Assembly: GCA_013397455.1 (NCBI GenBank)
Contig: VYZB01000173.1
Coordinates: 887,793 to 951,792, forward strand
Source of the DNA: Crotophaga sulcirostris
Lineage: Eukaryota; Chordata; Aves; Cuculiformes; Crotophagidae
Direction of reading: 5' to 3'
Length of the DNA: 64,000 bases
Positions 35,801 through 49,600 of this stretch are shown here, piece by piece. Each line of letters starts with the position of its first letter. Positions within the stretch are counted from its first letter, which is position 1. Under the pieces are notes generated by a model, which was not told the origin of the DNA, ran no database searches, and was given only the letters and a program-made list of their open reading frames with translations. The position numbers and the translations under genes were made by a program.

Positions 35801-38800
35801 ATAAGGACCTGGCTTTTCCCTGCTTGGTAACATCCAGGTCAAACATGGCAAGTCTTAAATTAAGTTTTCAATTTGCAAAGAAAAAAACAAACCACACACA
35901 CATCCCCTTGTTCTCTCGACACCAGGCTGCTGCAGTTGTCACAGTGACACAGACAAACGATTTTTGCGTTGTTACCTATTTACAAAGCTATAGAGGTATC
36001 ATCGTCTTCCTGCAGCGAGAAGTTTTCCCAACAATGAACGGTTCTAAACATAAGAAAAGCTGAAAGCTACCAAAATCAGTCAGTTTTAAGAGAAAATACC
36101 CTACAAACTAACATGAAAGTGTAACTACTAAAAAAATCCCACGTCTATGGCTGTGACTACAGGCAGACTACCAAGTGGGAAAAGGGGAGGGAAGAAACCA
36201 TACCGTGGAGTACCATGGTATTAAGTTCTTGTTCTCGTAACAGCAAAAGGAGAACGTATTTATTCTTAAAAAAATAGAAAACAATCAGACTTAGTTTTAT
36301 AAAGAAACAAAATAACCTTTAAGGTGTAGATTAGAACTCATTTGCTTGTCTTGCCTTGCTCAGGTTTTGCCAAGTCTGTTCTTCCCTGATTCACTGTAGT
36401 TTTAAAAATGCTAGTAAGTACAGTGCACTTCTGTTTACACTTTCAGTTATAAAGGTTATGTACCCTAATTAAGTCCAAGAGTAAAAAACTTTTTGTTAAG
36501 GTAGCCTTTATGAACTGGGTACAATTAATTCAGCTCCCAATACCTTAGCTTCCTTAACACAGAAGTCTCAGAATACATACACTCACACATGTGTCTACAC
36601 ATCCTTAACACCCACGGTTTAATTCAATTAATACCATTAAATCTTTAATGCTTAGCTTCAAAGGCTTTTTAAAATTTTTAATAGCTCTCATAGGTTAGTA
36701 TGAATGTTTTAGGTCTTTCTACTATATTTTAAATAAACTCTTCTTTCTACTTTGATGTTTGCCTTTCTGACAATCCTACACTCTGTGAAGCTCCTGGAAC
36801 GTTGTTTTCTGTAAAATGATGACATTACAAACTCAAAAAGATATGTTAGTCACTGAGCTGTAACCAGGGATTTTTATTCCTCTCACCTGCCTTCTGGGCT
36901 GGGAGTTGGCAACAGAACCACTTTAATCAAAACAATGTGGAAACCCATTAGGAGAGAGGATGCAAGGGATGCAACCAGTAGGGAGGGGGCTCTTATTTGC
37001 ATCTGTTTAGCATGCAAGCAGCAGGTGGAGCTTAATTCTCTTTTACTCTGGTTTCCCATGAAAGGAGAAAACACAAAAGTCACTCTATTTTATTAAAATA
37101 CTTAGAATAGGAATTTTGACAAAAGACTACCCTGGTTTCAGGGAAGCACAAGTACAAGATCCAACTCCCATTTGATAGGCACCGAATGGGTTTTTAGTTG
37201 TAAAACTAGAGACTTGACCAAGTGAAGTTCCCATTTATATATACGCATGCGTCTATACAGACACACACACACACACCTGTGTGATTATCAGTTCTGCTCC
37301 CTCATGGAAGTTCTACCGGGAGCACACTGTGCTAATGTCAAAGTAACTTACACCAGAGTGTTTCTCCTCTCACTCCCACTACCTCAGGACCTCTACCCAC
37401 CTTCCACCGCTCAATTTCTGAAGATTAAAAAAGGGGAAAAAAAAGGAAAAAAAACCAAGCAATAACTTTCCTCCTCCTTTAAAGTTTATTTTTCTCCTGA
37501 ATAAGAAAAATAAATCTCTTCTTAAAATAAAACTGAAAATCTGCATTTCCAGGGATAGGCAAAGGCCCTATGGCATTAGAAACATTATCCAAGCTAACAG
37601 TAGCAAAATAATTAAACATCTGGCTCTGTCCAAAGGCATCCAGACACGATTTTGTGCCAGCAGGTATATAGTAAAAATACTTCTGCATAAGGATGTTCAA
37701 AAGCATGTTTCTCACGTTTACACCTGGAAAGCTAACAGTACTGAAAAACAATGTGCCATGTTCGGCACCGACTGTAAGCCAAAGGCCAGTCCCGGATCAA
37801 CAGATCTTTCCTATGTCCAAAGGGAAGAACCTGCTCACATACTTTGCTTGATTTAGACCAATAACTGCAGAACAAAAAAAAACCCTCACACAGCATATTA
37901 AAAATAGTATGAAGACAGTTTTGTAAAACTAGCCTGCTGTTCTTCACCTCTTCAAAATTTCAGCAGCCCGCAACACATGCGGGGTTCCCCTCAAGCAGAG
38001 CACGCCCCAGCATTGCACATCTTCAATTATAGAACATGTTCTGCCTTTTAAAGCCACCGTAAACATGCTCTTGGAGGCATCATATGTTTCAATTATTGTG
38101 AAACTAAATATATGCAGGCACTATTAGTAGGCAGATAGACACCAAAATGTCAGTTATACTGTTCAGTGTGCTTAAACCAGTAGGCCAGGCAAAAGGAGAT
38201 TATTCACTAGGTAGTCAAACGTAACAAAAAGCCAGACATTTCAGTCTGTCCCAGTGTTTCACAAAGGGGTCAGCGATTTGTAAATTTTAAATGCAACACT
38301 TAAGCAGTTTTGCAGACTGAAAAAAATCCTCACATCCTTTGATGATAAACCTCAGTGCTTCTCTGCAATAAACCAGTTGAAAAGTGATTTTGCTGTCACC
38401 CAAGCTTTTGTACTTCAGCTTTCCCAAAATTTAAGAATTCTGAAAGACAGGTAAAACCAATTATAAACTTTCCTGTCTTTTACTTCCTTATTAGATCTTC
38501 CCAAAATAGCCAGTAAACACAAACACAAGTATCTTTCAGAGAAGTCACCCAGGTACCAATCTTTTAAAATCATCAGAAAGCAGTTGCTTTGCTGAAAAAG
38601 TATAAAAGCCATCGGCTGCACAATTATAGCCCAGCACAACAACCATCTTCCTGTACTTCCAAGTAGCATGTAGAAATGTCTGCTTTGAAAATACACACAA
38701 GAAAGTTGCACAAAACTACAATATTAAATATTTATTTCTGATCTGCCTTCACATGCCTCTAAGAAAAGTACTTGGTGTCACCTATGCTATTTATCTAAAA

Positions 38801-41800
38801 AAACATTCCAACAACAGCATTATCTTTACTTTCCGAGAAACACTCTCCTACATTGGTAGACAATGATGAACTCTGCTCAACAACAACAGCAAAAAAAATA
38901 GTAACACTTCTCATCAGTAATAAGCATTCCAAGCCCTTAAAAAAAAAATCACTGTGTAGTATTATAAGAAGCAATCGTAAAATCATGTAATAAGCCAGTA
39001 TGGTCCCAGGAGGCAAATATTTCATGAGATAACAGAACACAGGCGAGTCTTACGCTTTCCAATGGTCATTATAGAAAGAGGTACTCATCAAACGCTGAAA
39101 CACCTGGGCAGGCGCATTTTGAAGATTCCCCAACTCTTCCCTGGATCTGAATACTGCTGGTAATGCAAAATTTGGATCTCTCTCCAATCAGACACTACTA
39201 TTCACATTCCAGCAATGCCACAAAATGGTAGGGTGCTTCACTGATTAATTAGCTAACTGAATAATTAAAAACATTAAAGTTCTGTTTTTCAAATAATAAT
39301 TGAAGTGCTTTCTTTTACATACACTACATGACAAAGTACATTCTGCTTGGCCATCCATCAGGGAACAGGCGGGCATGTTAAAACAGTTCTATTTAGATCT
39401 GAAGGATAAGAACTAATTAACAATCTTAAATTTGGGCAGATTTCACAGGGTTAGATCAAACATCTACGCCTTGCTGCTGCTGTCACAAACCTCGTTCCTG
39501 TCCAAACAGAGTTGAAAGTCAGTAGAAAGGCAGCTGCAGCAGCAACTGGGTCAAGAGATTTGGCTGGAGAAATCCTCACCACTAAAAGAAAAAAATAAAC
39601 AACTGGAGAATGACAAAACTAAAATGCTGTTTGGGGCCTGCTCATTCACAATGCACAACTGGCCACTGGAGAACAGATTTCCTACCTACAAGGAAAGATG
39701 TCTGAGGAAGTCTTTCATGCCTGCATCTCAGGGGAGGAAGTTACCTTTAAAAATACTTTGTTTGGCCTTTCCCTAAGGAAAACTAAAACTGCATATATCA
39801 GTTATTTAAGTGGGTTTTGTCCATGAGGGCCTACAAAGGTCTCACTTGTGAACTGCACAGCCCATACAGCAGAGAGCAATAACTCATACGATCAGACCTA
39901 GTGAAGTCAGAAGAATGGGTTGAGGAACAGCTTGCCAACCTAAGGGTTGCACAACCAGTAAAAAAGTTCTAACAAAACCACATAGAGGGATAAATTGCAT
40001 CTGACAAAAAACTACCATCGAGAAATAGCTAGTGACAGATTGTTCTTTAAGTACAAGGAAGTGATTTAAGTAGTCAGGAGCAGTTGTAATAAGATTATAC
40101 GATTCTCTATTAAGATTCTTAAAATGTCTTTGTTCCAGCAAAGCTATGAAAAGACCATTGCCCTTGCAAGGGTTCAGAAACTATTGAATTGATGTTAAGT
40201 CTAGAAATCAATATGATTTCAAAGTGTGTAAAGAAAAAAAATTAAAATAACATCCCTGACATCAGCACCTTTATCACCCATGCTGACATTTCTTCCTAGC
40301 ATGAGCACAGCGGATATTGCAGCATTTGTCGGTTGCAGAACTCCACCTAGGAGAACAGACCCAACAAACTCAAGTATAGAGCTCACTCTGCTTGGGTTTC
40401 TGCTTTTAAATAATGAAAACAACCATTCTGATTTTAGAAGACATTGCATTATGCAAGTGCCATCTTCAGAACTGCAGGAACATCTCTATGAGGTTATACT
40501 GCTGGGAGATTAAATCAACGTCTTGCTTTTGCCTTTCCCTAGGGAAACAGATGTGGGATTTTAGCTGTGACCCCAGACTCTACTGTCTCTCCTTAAGCAG
40601 CCACTTCTGGAATGACAGGCCTAGAAATTGGCCATGAGTGTAACTACCGCTACACTGAAGAACAAACAAAGCAAGAGAGTCTTCCAATTTCTAGCTTGAA
40701 GGATCGACGTAAAACATCTCCAGGTAAGATGTCTGGCACACATTTAAACTAATAATCAGCTTTGAACTTTCAAAAAAGAAAATCATTACTTAATTTGTAA
40801 AAGGATTGTTCATTGAGTGCTGTGCTATAAGCATAAAAGACCAAATGATTCACAGATTAATATTTTACTGTAAGGAATAAGAACAGAGATCTCTGTTGAA
40901 AAAGAACATCCACCATAACACTGGGCCCAAGGGTAATCAAATCTGAGCCACAGGAAACATGTCTGTGACGTGATCGGAGAGAGGAACCAGGACTGCTATC
41001 CAAGTAAACCCTAAAATTGAAGGATGCATGCGCAAAGCACAAGGTAACAATGAGGACAAGAGAGAAGGAGAAGGAAGTCTAAGAGACAGGTTTGTACCAT
41101 GTCTACATAAGCAGATTGCATTCAAGCGTTCTCCTGTCTGGGTCATGCTCCAAAGCTATGCTGCTTCTCACGCCGTGTACATTCAGTATTTATCATACAG
41201 TTACATGACAGAAGAGTCAGCGACTGCAGACAACATTAATAAAACAGCACCTGGAGGAAAGATGGGAGCAGTCAGCAATGTAGAAGAAAACTGCAGAGAT
41301 GTCATGCACAAATTTCACCTCTTTACTTTAGGCAGCTCAGGGAGTTCTAGTCCTAACCCTGGAAGGAGAATTATTACTTGAAAATAAACTGTATGCATCA
41401 GGACAACAAAACATACCACATTTGAGATTCTTTAGAACTTTACCCAGCCACCTCCACCATAAAACTGAGATAAGAGGAGCCTCCAAGGCGGAGATGCAGC
41501 CAGGTCTGGGTTGGGACTGGTTTTCCCCATCTGTACTCCCACTGCCAGTGGAGACCTGTTCCTGCCTGAGCTCTCCTCTGCTCCGTACTCCTGTTTCCCC
41601 ACCTGGAAAGAGCTGGCTTTTGCAAGTCGACATGCAAGCCAAGGCATAGGCAGTGCGAACAGACCACGTCTGACCTTGAATACAAGCTCAAGGCACTAGA
41701 GGCATTTATGTTAACAAACCTGGGTGACAGGAAAACAGATATACACACTATTAACAATTAACGCAGTACAGGGCGCTGGTTCCAAGATCAATCTTTAAGT

Positions 41801-44763
41801 TCAAGTTTTGTAAAAATATCAAAAAAATGTGCTAAAAATTATCTACACAGAAGAAAATAATTTCCTTAAGCACAGTGATTCAAAGTAACATTTCCATACA
41901 AAAATGCACCATGATGAATTACAATCCAAATTCCGGTAAATACCACCAGTTGCCAGTGACATTGCGACTAGAACAAAATATTGCACACTAATTATATCAT
42001 CATCAAAACAATACAAAACCCACTATTAGATATTTACATACACTTAACTTCTGAACATATGTACTACAGTTTGAAGGAACTCAGTTTCAGTAATTTAAGC
42101 CACTTTCTCCTTAAAAACTGCCTACGGTCTCTAGTTCCCTAAAAAACACACCCTAGAGCAGTTTCATCCACCTATTTTGCCGTTTATCAATACTCTGGAG
42201 CACTGTTGTAATACTAAGCCCCATCCCAAATTTGAAAGCCAAAGACAAAACTGTTATTTGCAAAATGATAAATAAGCAGCACCAGCTTTTCTGTAGTTTT
42301 GTACTTCCTGCACCACTCACCTAGACTGAGTGTCGCTCAGCTGCAACAACCACCTGGTTCTACATTCATCCTGAAGCTTAAGACCTCCGAATTCATTTAT
42401 TCTGTCACAGAATAAATTCCTCCCCACCACAACAGAACAGGAAAGCAACCCTGTAACAGCCACCTAAACTGATTAATTCTGGAATTTTTTATCGTCTAGT
42501 GTTCAGCACACACCAGTATGTAACCAAACTGAAGTATACCCACTCTAGCGGACCAACAATTAGACCTAGCAAGCTTTATTCCTCAGGATAGCACACGTGT
42601 TGTTCTCCTCTGCGGTGTCTCATGCCTTCTTAATGAGCAGTCAGGCTACTGAAATACACAAAAAAAACCCGCTGTTCTTTGAAGCACTTAAGACAGCAGG
42701 ATACTAGTACATTTCGATACTTTCCCTGCACAGATCAGAGCAAGACAAAGCGGAAAAAGAACATTAGAGACATTCATACAAACCAGGTACCTTTCATTTT
42801 CTATTAGCAAGATCCCAAGAGACAATTTAGCTTTCTGCAAATATGGCACTGGAAGACTGGAAAGTTGCTTCCCGAGCACCAGTCATTAAATAAAGATTTT
42901 ACAGTAACTTATATTCTTCTAGACCAGGTAAAACAGATAGCCATTTCCCTATGTTCTGTATGAGACCTAAGAAAAGCAAGATCATGAATATCATAACTGC
43001 TCTGTAATATATTTCTCCTAAAACAGATTATCATTTAATGATTTCTCTCTCAAAAGGCCCGAAACACCAATTTCTGTATCAAGAAAGACTATTCGCAGTT
43101 TTATGAAGTAACAAATCAGGCCTTTGGCATTTCACAGCAGTGATCCAAGATTTGAGGCTTCTTAAAAGCTCCAAGTTTTAAAGCAATCAAATGCCTGACA
43201 GTTGGAACAAAATTAGCATGATTAACCAGTTATGTAAATAACAATGTGGTCAGTACAAGCTGAATCCATTTATGCTCATTGCATTATACAGCACTGCTCG
43301 CGCTGGACATCAGATGTTTGTCAATCACCCATTAAAAATGACTGCAGAGATAATGGATGTTAACACCACCAACTTTACCACTCAGGGTTCACGAATCTCT
43401 CCTCCTGTTAGGACAGGACCACGAAGTAACTCACAGACAGGACTTTTCTTGCCCAAACAGTATCCAACACTGCTTAGGTCCTACCTAGGTAACTAGCCAA
43501 TTATTTTTTCAAACGACAGAGCTTCATCCTGTTGGTGTCTCATTATATTTAATTTCTTAAAGGCAGATAAGAGTTTTCATTCATCAATACATGTAAAAGT
43601 GAATCTACTGTGCAGGAGAACCATCGTCCCACCAGGATGATGTCACAGTTACTTCATGGCATCAAGATAGTTACAATCAGCACCCATAAGTCAAACTTCC
43701 TGAAGAATAACTTCCAGTCAGCGCAATCTTATCAGAATTCATCTTCAAGAATGCAAACTCATGGTTAATTTGTAATGGATGATTTTTGATAACACAGTTA
43801 AATATTTAATATATGGAAGATTATCTCTGAAACTCTAGCTAGTTTGCCATTACTTCAAGTTTACAAATTATCACAAGTTTTGATTCTTCAAAATAAAACA
43901 CTGTATTAGTTTGTTAAAGAAAATGAGTGAAGACAAATATATTTACAAGTTCTTTCTAAATAGGCTGTAGTTTGCTAGAGATATAATTACAACATATTGA
44001 TATCTTTCATCAAAAATCATTCTAACATCCCATGTTTTACATCCTAACAATCCAATTTTCTATGACCTTGTCTCGCACAGAACACAGCAACACATCGGAA
44101 TTATGCAAGAGCTCCATATTACCATAAAATATGTATTTCAGTGGAGAGCATAATAAAACTTAATCTTGTGGCCTGATTTGCATTTAGAACTCCTAAAGTC
44201 AGCCTCCATGGTCCATAACATCTGCAACACATCTTAATAACCTGAATGAGTATTTTCAGCCTCCTGTTGAAAATGTAAATAGATAATTCAGGATATTTTC
44301 TTGGTAGATAAAAAAAAAAAGAAACATTCATGTGAATTTTAAACATAACATAGCTTTTCAGATCAGTGATAATGCCATACTCATGAAGGAGGAGGGGGAA
44401 AGCATTACATGCTCCTTGGCCAAATAAAACTAAGACTAAATGTTACCAATATGCCTTATGGCTTTAAAATAGGGAACTCCCATTGTGGGTAGCCTGTGAG
44501 AATTCTTGTTTCAATATACTTCACAACAATAATGTTTAATAAAATGCAGCACACAGACTACCCAAGACCAATCTGTAGCATCAAAGGTACTGCAGGTAAA
44601 ATATGTATATGTATTTATATGTACAGCCTTAGAAAATTAATTAAAGGCATTGCTCCACACCTGCCAAACCTCTGAGAGTACTGAGAAAATGAAATAAGCC
44701 CTGCAGTATGATGACCCTGGGGAGCAGCGTGACCGAGGGGCCAGGCAGAGCCAGAGATGCCCC
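32888..44763. other. Gene-free AT-rich stretch, probably EPN2 5' intron
   Basis: About 12 kb with no supported exon. Apart from a (AC)8 tract at 37261-37276 it is unique sequence. If the EPN2 promoter lies near 45-46 kb, all of this is intron; otherwise part of it is intergenic. Confidence 0.5.
37261..37276 (+). repeat. (AC)8 microsatellite
   Basis: Eight AC units, flanked by CTATACAG and CTGTGTG. Confidence 0.95.
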
Positions 44764-45106
44764 CCTAATTCTCGGGGAGCCCACACCCCAGAAAACCACC
44801 CCCCTTTCCCGGGCAGCTCCCTCCTCCCCAGGCAGCCTCCCCTCCTTCCTGGGCAGCCCTCTCCTCCTTGGGGAGCCCCCTTCTTTCCCGGGCAGCCCCT
44901 CCCTTCTTGGAGAGCCCCCCCACCGCCCCAGGCAGCCTCTTCTGTTTCCCGGGGAGCCCCCTCCTGCCCGGGCAGCCCCACCCTTCTAGGAGAACTCCCC
45001 CGTTCCAGGAGAGCCTCCTCCCCTCCCCAGGGAGTTTTCCCCCTTGCCGGGGAGGCCTCCCCTCCCTGGAGAGCCCCCTCCCTCCCTCAGCAGCCCTCCC
45101 CTTCTT
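44764..45106 (+). repeat. Degenerate GC-rich minisatellite (unit about 20 bp)
   Basis: At least a dozen imperfect copies of a unit close to CCCGGGCAGCCCCCTCCTT, with variants GGGGAGCCCCC and CCAGGCAGCCTCC. Unit length varies from about 16 to 22 bp. The plus strand is C-rich and almost free of A. It runs into an assembly gap, so its true length is unknown. Its lack of stop codons makes long spurious ORFs on both strands. Confidence 0.85.
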
Positions 45107-46082
45107 NNNNNNNNNNNNNNNNNNNNNNNNNNNNNNNNNNNNNNNNNNNNNNNNNNNNNNNNNNNNNNNNNNNNNNNNNNNNNNNNNNNNNNNNNNNNNN
45201 NNNNNNNNNNNNNNNNNNNNNNNNNNNNNNNNNNNNNNNNNNNNNNNNNNNNNNNNNNNNNNNNNNNNNNNNNNNNNNNNNNNNNNNNNNNNNNNNNNNN
45301 NNNNNNNNNNNNNNNNNNNNNNNNNNNNNNNNNNNNNNNNNNNNNNNNNNNNNNNNNNNNNNNNNNNNNNNNNNNNNNNNNNNNNNNNNNNNNNNNNNNN
45401 NNNNNNNNNNNNNNNNNNNNNNNNNNNNNNNNNNNNNNNNNNNNNNNNNNNNNNNNNNNNNNNNNNNNNNNNNNNNNNNNNNNNNNNNNNNNNNNNNNNN
45501 NNNNNNNNNNNNNNNNNNNNNNNNNNNNNNNNNNNNNNNNNNNNNNNNNNNNNNNNNNNNNNNNNNNNNNNNNNNNNNNNNNNNNNNNNNNNNNNNNNNN
45601 NNNNNNNNNNNNNNNNNNNNNNNNNNNNNNNNNNNNNNNNNNNNNNNNNNNNNNNNNNNNNNNNNNNNNNNNNNNNNNNNNNNNNNNNNNNNNNNNNNNN
45701 NNNNNNNNNNNNNNNNNNNNNNNNNNNNNNNNNNNNNNNNNNNNNNNNNNNNNNNNNNNNNNNNNNNNNNNNNNNNNNNNNNNNNNNNNNNNNNNNNNNN
45801 NNNNNNNNNNNNNNNNNNNNNNNNNNNNNNNNNNNNNNNNNNNNNNNNNNNNNNNNNNNNNNNNNNNNNNNNNNNNNNNNNNNNNNNNNNNNNNNNNNNN
45901 NNNNNNNNNNNNNNNNNNNNNNNNNNNNNNNNNNNNNNNNNNNNNNNNNNNNNNNNNNNNNNNNNNNNNNNNNNNNNNNNNNNNNNNNNNNNNNNNNNNN
46001 NNNNNNNNNNNNNNNNNNNNNNNNNNNNNNNNNNNNNNNNNNNNNNNNNNNNNNNNNNNNNNNNNNNNNNNNNNNNNNNNNN
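45107..46082. other. Assembly gap (976 N)
   Basis: Run of N flanked on the left by the minisatellite and on the right by GC-rich sequence. Missing sequence is probably GC-rich and repetitive, and may include a promoter. Confidence 1.
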
Positions 46083-46194
46083 GGGGGGAGCGGCCTTGGC
46101 TCAGGGCGGGGCTGAGGGGAGGGGAATAGGGTCACCCCAGCGCCATCGCCCCTGAGGGGAGGAGGAGGAGGAATCGGGAGCCCCCTCCTTCCTC
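46083..46194. promoter_or_regulatory. GC-rich flank, possible EPN2 promoter edge
   Basis: Right of the gap the sequence is strongly GC-rich with a GGGCGGGG GC box (Sp1-like) near 46106. It lies upstream of EPN2 and is the best visible place for a CpG-island promoter. This is inference; no first exon can be seen. Confidence 0.25.
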
Positions 46195-46197
46195 ACG

Positions 46198-46259
46198 TGG
46201 AGTGGATTGCGTTGGAAGGGACCTTAAAGGCCATAAGAGTTCCACCCCCCTGCCATGGG
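46198..46259 (-). mobile_element. CR1 LINE, short 3' end in reverse
   Basis: GTTGGAAGGGACCTTAAAGG followed by the CCACCCCCCTGCCATGGGCA block is the antisense CR1 3' end, about 60 nt. It stops abruptly where a second CR1 in the other orientation begins. Confidence 0.85.
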
Positions 46260-46604
46260 CATTGAGTTTGGAGGAGACTGAGGCGGCACCTCACAGCCCT
46301 TTGCTGCTTCCTCACAAGGGGAGAAGGAGGAGCAGGCGCTGAGCTCTTCTCTCTGGTGACCCCGAGGGGATGGCAGGAAGATGTGCCGGGCTGGGTTAGG
46401 CTGGACATCAGGAAAAGGTTCTTCACCCAGAGGGTGGTGGAGCCCTGGAACAGCTCCCAGGGCAGCAGTCACAGCCTGACAATATTCCAGAAGCCTTTGG
46501 CCAACGCCCTCAGCCCCACGGGGTGAATGTTGGGACAGGACCTGGACTCAGTGGTCCTTGGGGGGTCCCTTCCAACTCAGGACATTCTGTGATTCTGTGA
46601 CTCA
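46260..46604 (+). mobile_element. CR1 LINE, 3' fragment in forward orientation
   Basis: Reads GAGTTTGGAGGAGACTGAGG, then GGCTGGACATCAGGAAAAGG, TTCTTCACCCAGAGGGTGGT, and CCCTTCCAACTCAGGACATT, ending in the tandem TTCTGTGATTCTGTGA. This matches a CR1 subfamily 3' UTR and tail. Truncated, noncoding, about 345 nt. Confidence 0.9.
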
Positions 46605-49600
46605 AGGACTTGGGAACAAGATGCCAACACAAAATAACAGCATTTATGTGTCAGCAGAAGCTCTGGGATAGAGCTTTCTGGTCACCATGCTTGGGTATCG
46701 GAAAGAGAGGTTGGTGTAGACACCAGCATCAAGGCAGCAGGCTGGGTGGATTGGGGCAGATTTTCTTCCCTGGGAAGAGGGACTAGATACATGTCCGGGA
46801 GCACAGGCTGGAGGAGGTTACTGGTCTCATGCTAGTTCTTCCTAAATACATTTGTTTCCATCGTAAAACCATGAGACAATTGAAGGAAACGGGACGTGGC
46901 TGTTCAGGAGACGGTCAGGGTTGGTGGGGTCAGAGGAGAAGCTGGCTCACAGGACTCTGCTCCTGTTCCAGCTGGCTCCAGGAACTGCTACTGGTCATTT
47001 AAAACCCAAATTCCTGAGGAATCTTGCCTTACTAAAGCATAACAAAACAACGGAAACATGGAGCAAAATCCAGTTTACAAGAGACTGATTTTCAAGCGAA
47101 AAGAAGGTCAGTCTTAGCACTGCAAACTTATGGCCCTGCCCTTTCTCCCTTTCAGAAGCAAAATTCCCACTGACCTCAACAGTCAGATGGAAGTTTAAAT
47201 ACAGAAGAACAGGGACTGCAGTGAGACACCAAGTAAGCTGCATTAAAAGCAACTTGTTTAGAAATCCTGTGAGTTCAAATGCTTTGAATACCATCTGGTA
47301 GTTGGGAAGCCAAGTCTTCTGCAGCGAGCTGTGATGCTGGCTTAGCTGTTAGCCTGGAGCCAGGCAGAGCAAAATTCTGGGTGAAAAAGGTAAAGGATCT
47401 CAGGCATTTGATGCTATCAGCAGGAGCTGAAAGAATACTTCCTTCTTTTCTTCTTTAGAAGAAAACCGCAATGATGTTTCTGTGCACATTCATTAATCCT
47501 AATGATTAGGTGCTGACTGCTCTAAAGAACAAGAAAGCTCTTGGTTAAAATAAAATGGGAAGAACAAGATTGTTCCTGCTGCCTTCTCTCCTGCCTGCGA
47601 GGTTTGGGCAGACAACACTCAGAAACAGGTGGGACCTTCCTCTCCATTCCCAGCTCCATCCGGGTGTTTCTGGCCACAGTGTAAGTGTACAAAACAACAA
47701 ACCCAGCAAAGAGCTCCTGCAGCTGCACACCTGTATCACCAAACCTGTACATTTTTATCACCTAGATCAAGTCACTTAGTGCAAGAAAACAAGCCAAGTA
47801 AAATTACACTTTTTTTTTTTATTACAGCCATGTTAATGCCTTAAATTGTGGTGTTCCTGCAACGCTGGTCCAGTACTGGATTGATACAGCTGCGTTAGTG
47901 GATTGCCCAGGCTGCAAAGGGATGATCCCTTCTGGTGGTTCCCTGAGGACATTCGCAGTGAGAGGGGACTCATGGAAGTGTATCGTGCCCCTTGTTTCAT
48001 ATTAGCAACAGGAGGTCACTGCTATTTGTCCTGTCATTTTAAACCCGGAGCTACTGTACAAAACATTCTCCATCCCAGCACTGCCCATCCCTCTTGAAGC
48101 AGATTGGACCACACCTTAGATGTTGACTCGAGCCACTCTATCAAATCATTCCCGGCCCATAACATTTCAGCTCTGTTGGCAGAGTCAGAGTTCAAAGCCA
48201 TTATTTGCAAAATGAGTTGGGCATCAGAAGCCGATAGCCACAGCACGTCCCTGGTAGCTGCACCGGCAGCGGAACTTTCCATGTGGAGAAAGCAGATGGT
48301 GGCAGTGAATCCAGCGAGTGGGAGCAGCGGGGCTGTTGCATGGTAAGGAGCAGAAGGATAACGAGCAGTGCTGCAGTGCAATGTCTGGTATGCAAGAGAC
48401 TCTCCCAGCAAAGACAAGGCTGCCCTCCCAACTAACCTAGCGAAGAGCGGCTGCCAGGAAGCCACAGGAGGGCCTGTTCCACAGCCGTAATGTGAATATC
48501 GCCCACACAGCGACTACTGCCACGTGGGGCTGAGCACACCACTAATTAGCTAATGAGTTTGTTCCAAATGTCTGGCCACGGTGTGAGCGACAACAGGAAC
48601 AGCAATTGGAAAGCCCCGAACAATGACAAGTACATTCGTCTCTTCTTGCTGACCCCAGCCCCGCATTAGCAAATAGGTCACAAACAACGGTGCTTTGCAG
48701 TGATCTAATCCTCCAGCCATATGTCGGCTGACCAGAAAAATACAGAAAAAAGGCTGCACTGAGAACGCCAAAAGGCCCTGCAAAATTTCTAAGGAAAGCT
48801 TGATAAATATATCCCTGCAGTTTGAAATTTGATTTCCTCACTCTATTGTTTCTCATTTCCTGAGAGCTGGCTTGGTGGATCACATTTTCTGCTTCTGTCT
48901 CCAGTGCTTGTAACCAAACAAGACTGAATCTCATTATCCTGATGCATGGCTCTAGCTGTATGCAATCCGATCTCTAAATCACAGTCATTTTTGCTCCATT
49001 ACCATTTTCCTTCCCACTCCTAACCTATAGGTCTTCAGAGGAATCAATTCAAAAATAGAGATTAGCATCATCTAATGAAGGTGTGTTTAATGTTCAGCAC
49101 TTAGGTCTATATTAAGTAGCCCAGTAAGAACCTGCCACATGTCTCAGGAGGTTGGGCACCCTCCACTTGCACCAAATCCGGTGGGAGCTGGCATTTCTGA
49201 GCCTCCTGGGGAAGCCACATGGGGCAGATAGGGACTTAAGCCTGTAAGAGCCCAATTTTGGAAATCTGCTAACTAAGTGAGAATCTGGGAAAATGCAATC
49301 ATCATTGTCCTTAGAACCAAAACAGTGAGACATTTCTCAACAAGCACAGGCCCTCTTCTGAATTTTCCAAACCATCTGAATACTGCTGCCAGCGATAAAG
49401 AATATATTGATTCATAAAAACTGATGTTCACCCCATGTTATTCCCTCCTGGATTTGTGAATATCATTCAAATACATGAAGTCTGAGTTAAACTCTTGTCC
49501 TTTATGATTAGAGACACGGATCCAGAGGGTCCGCAGCTCTACCACCCACACAGGATTTGTCTACAAGCCAAGGAGAACCAAAATAAAAACCATATTCAGT

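Noticed and set aside
44765..46135. ORFs of 360-456 codons on both strands
   Set aside because: They run through the N gap and a stop-poor GC-rich minisatellite; the Pro/Gly-rich translations are artefacts of the repeat.
48542..48934. 130-codon minus-strand ORF with a hydrophobic patch
   Set aside because: The start of the translation is superficially protein-like, but it ends in Cys/Ser-rich noise and I recognise no family or splice partner.
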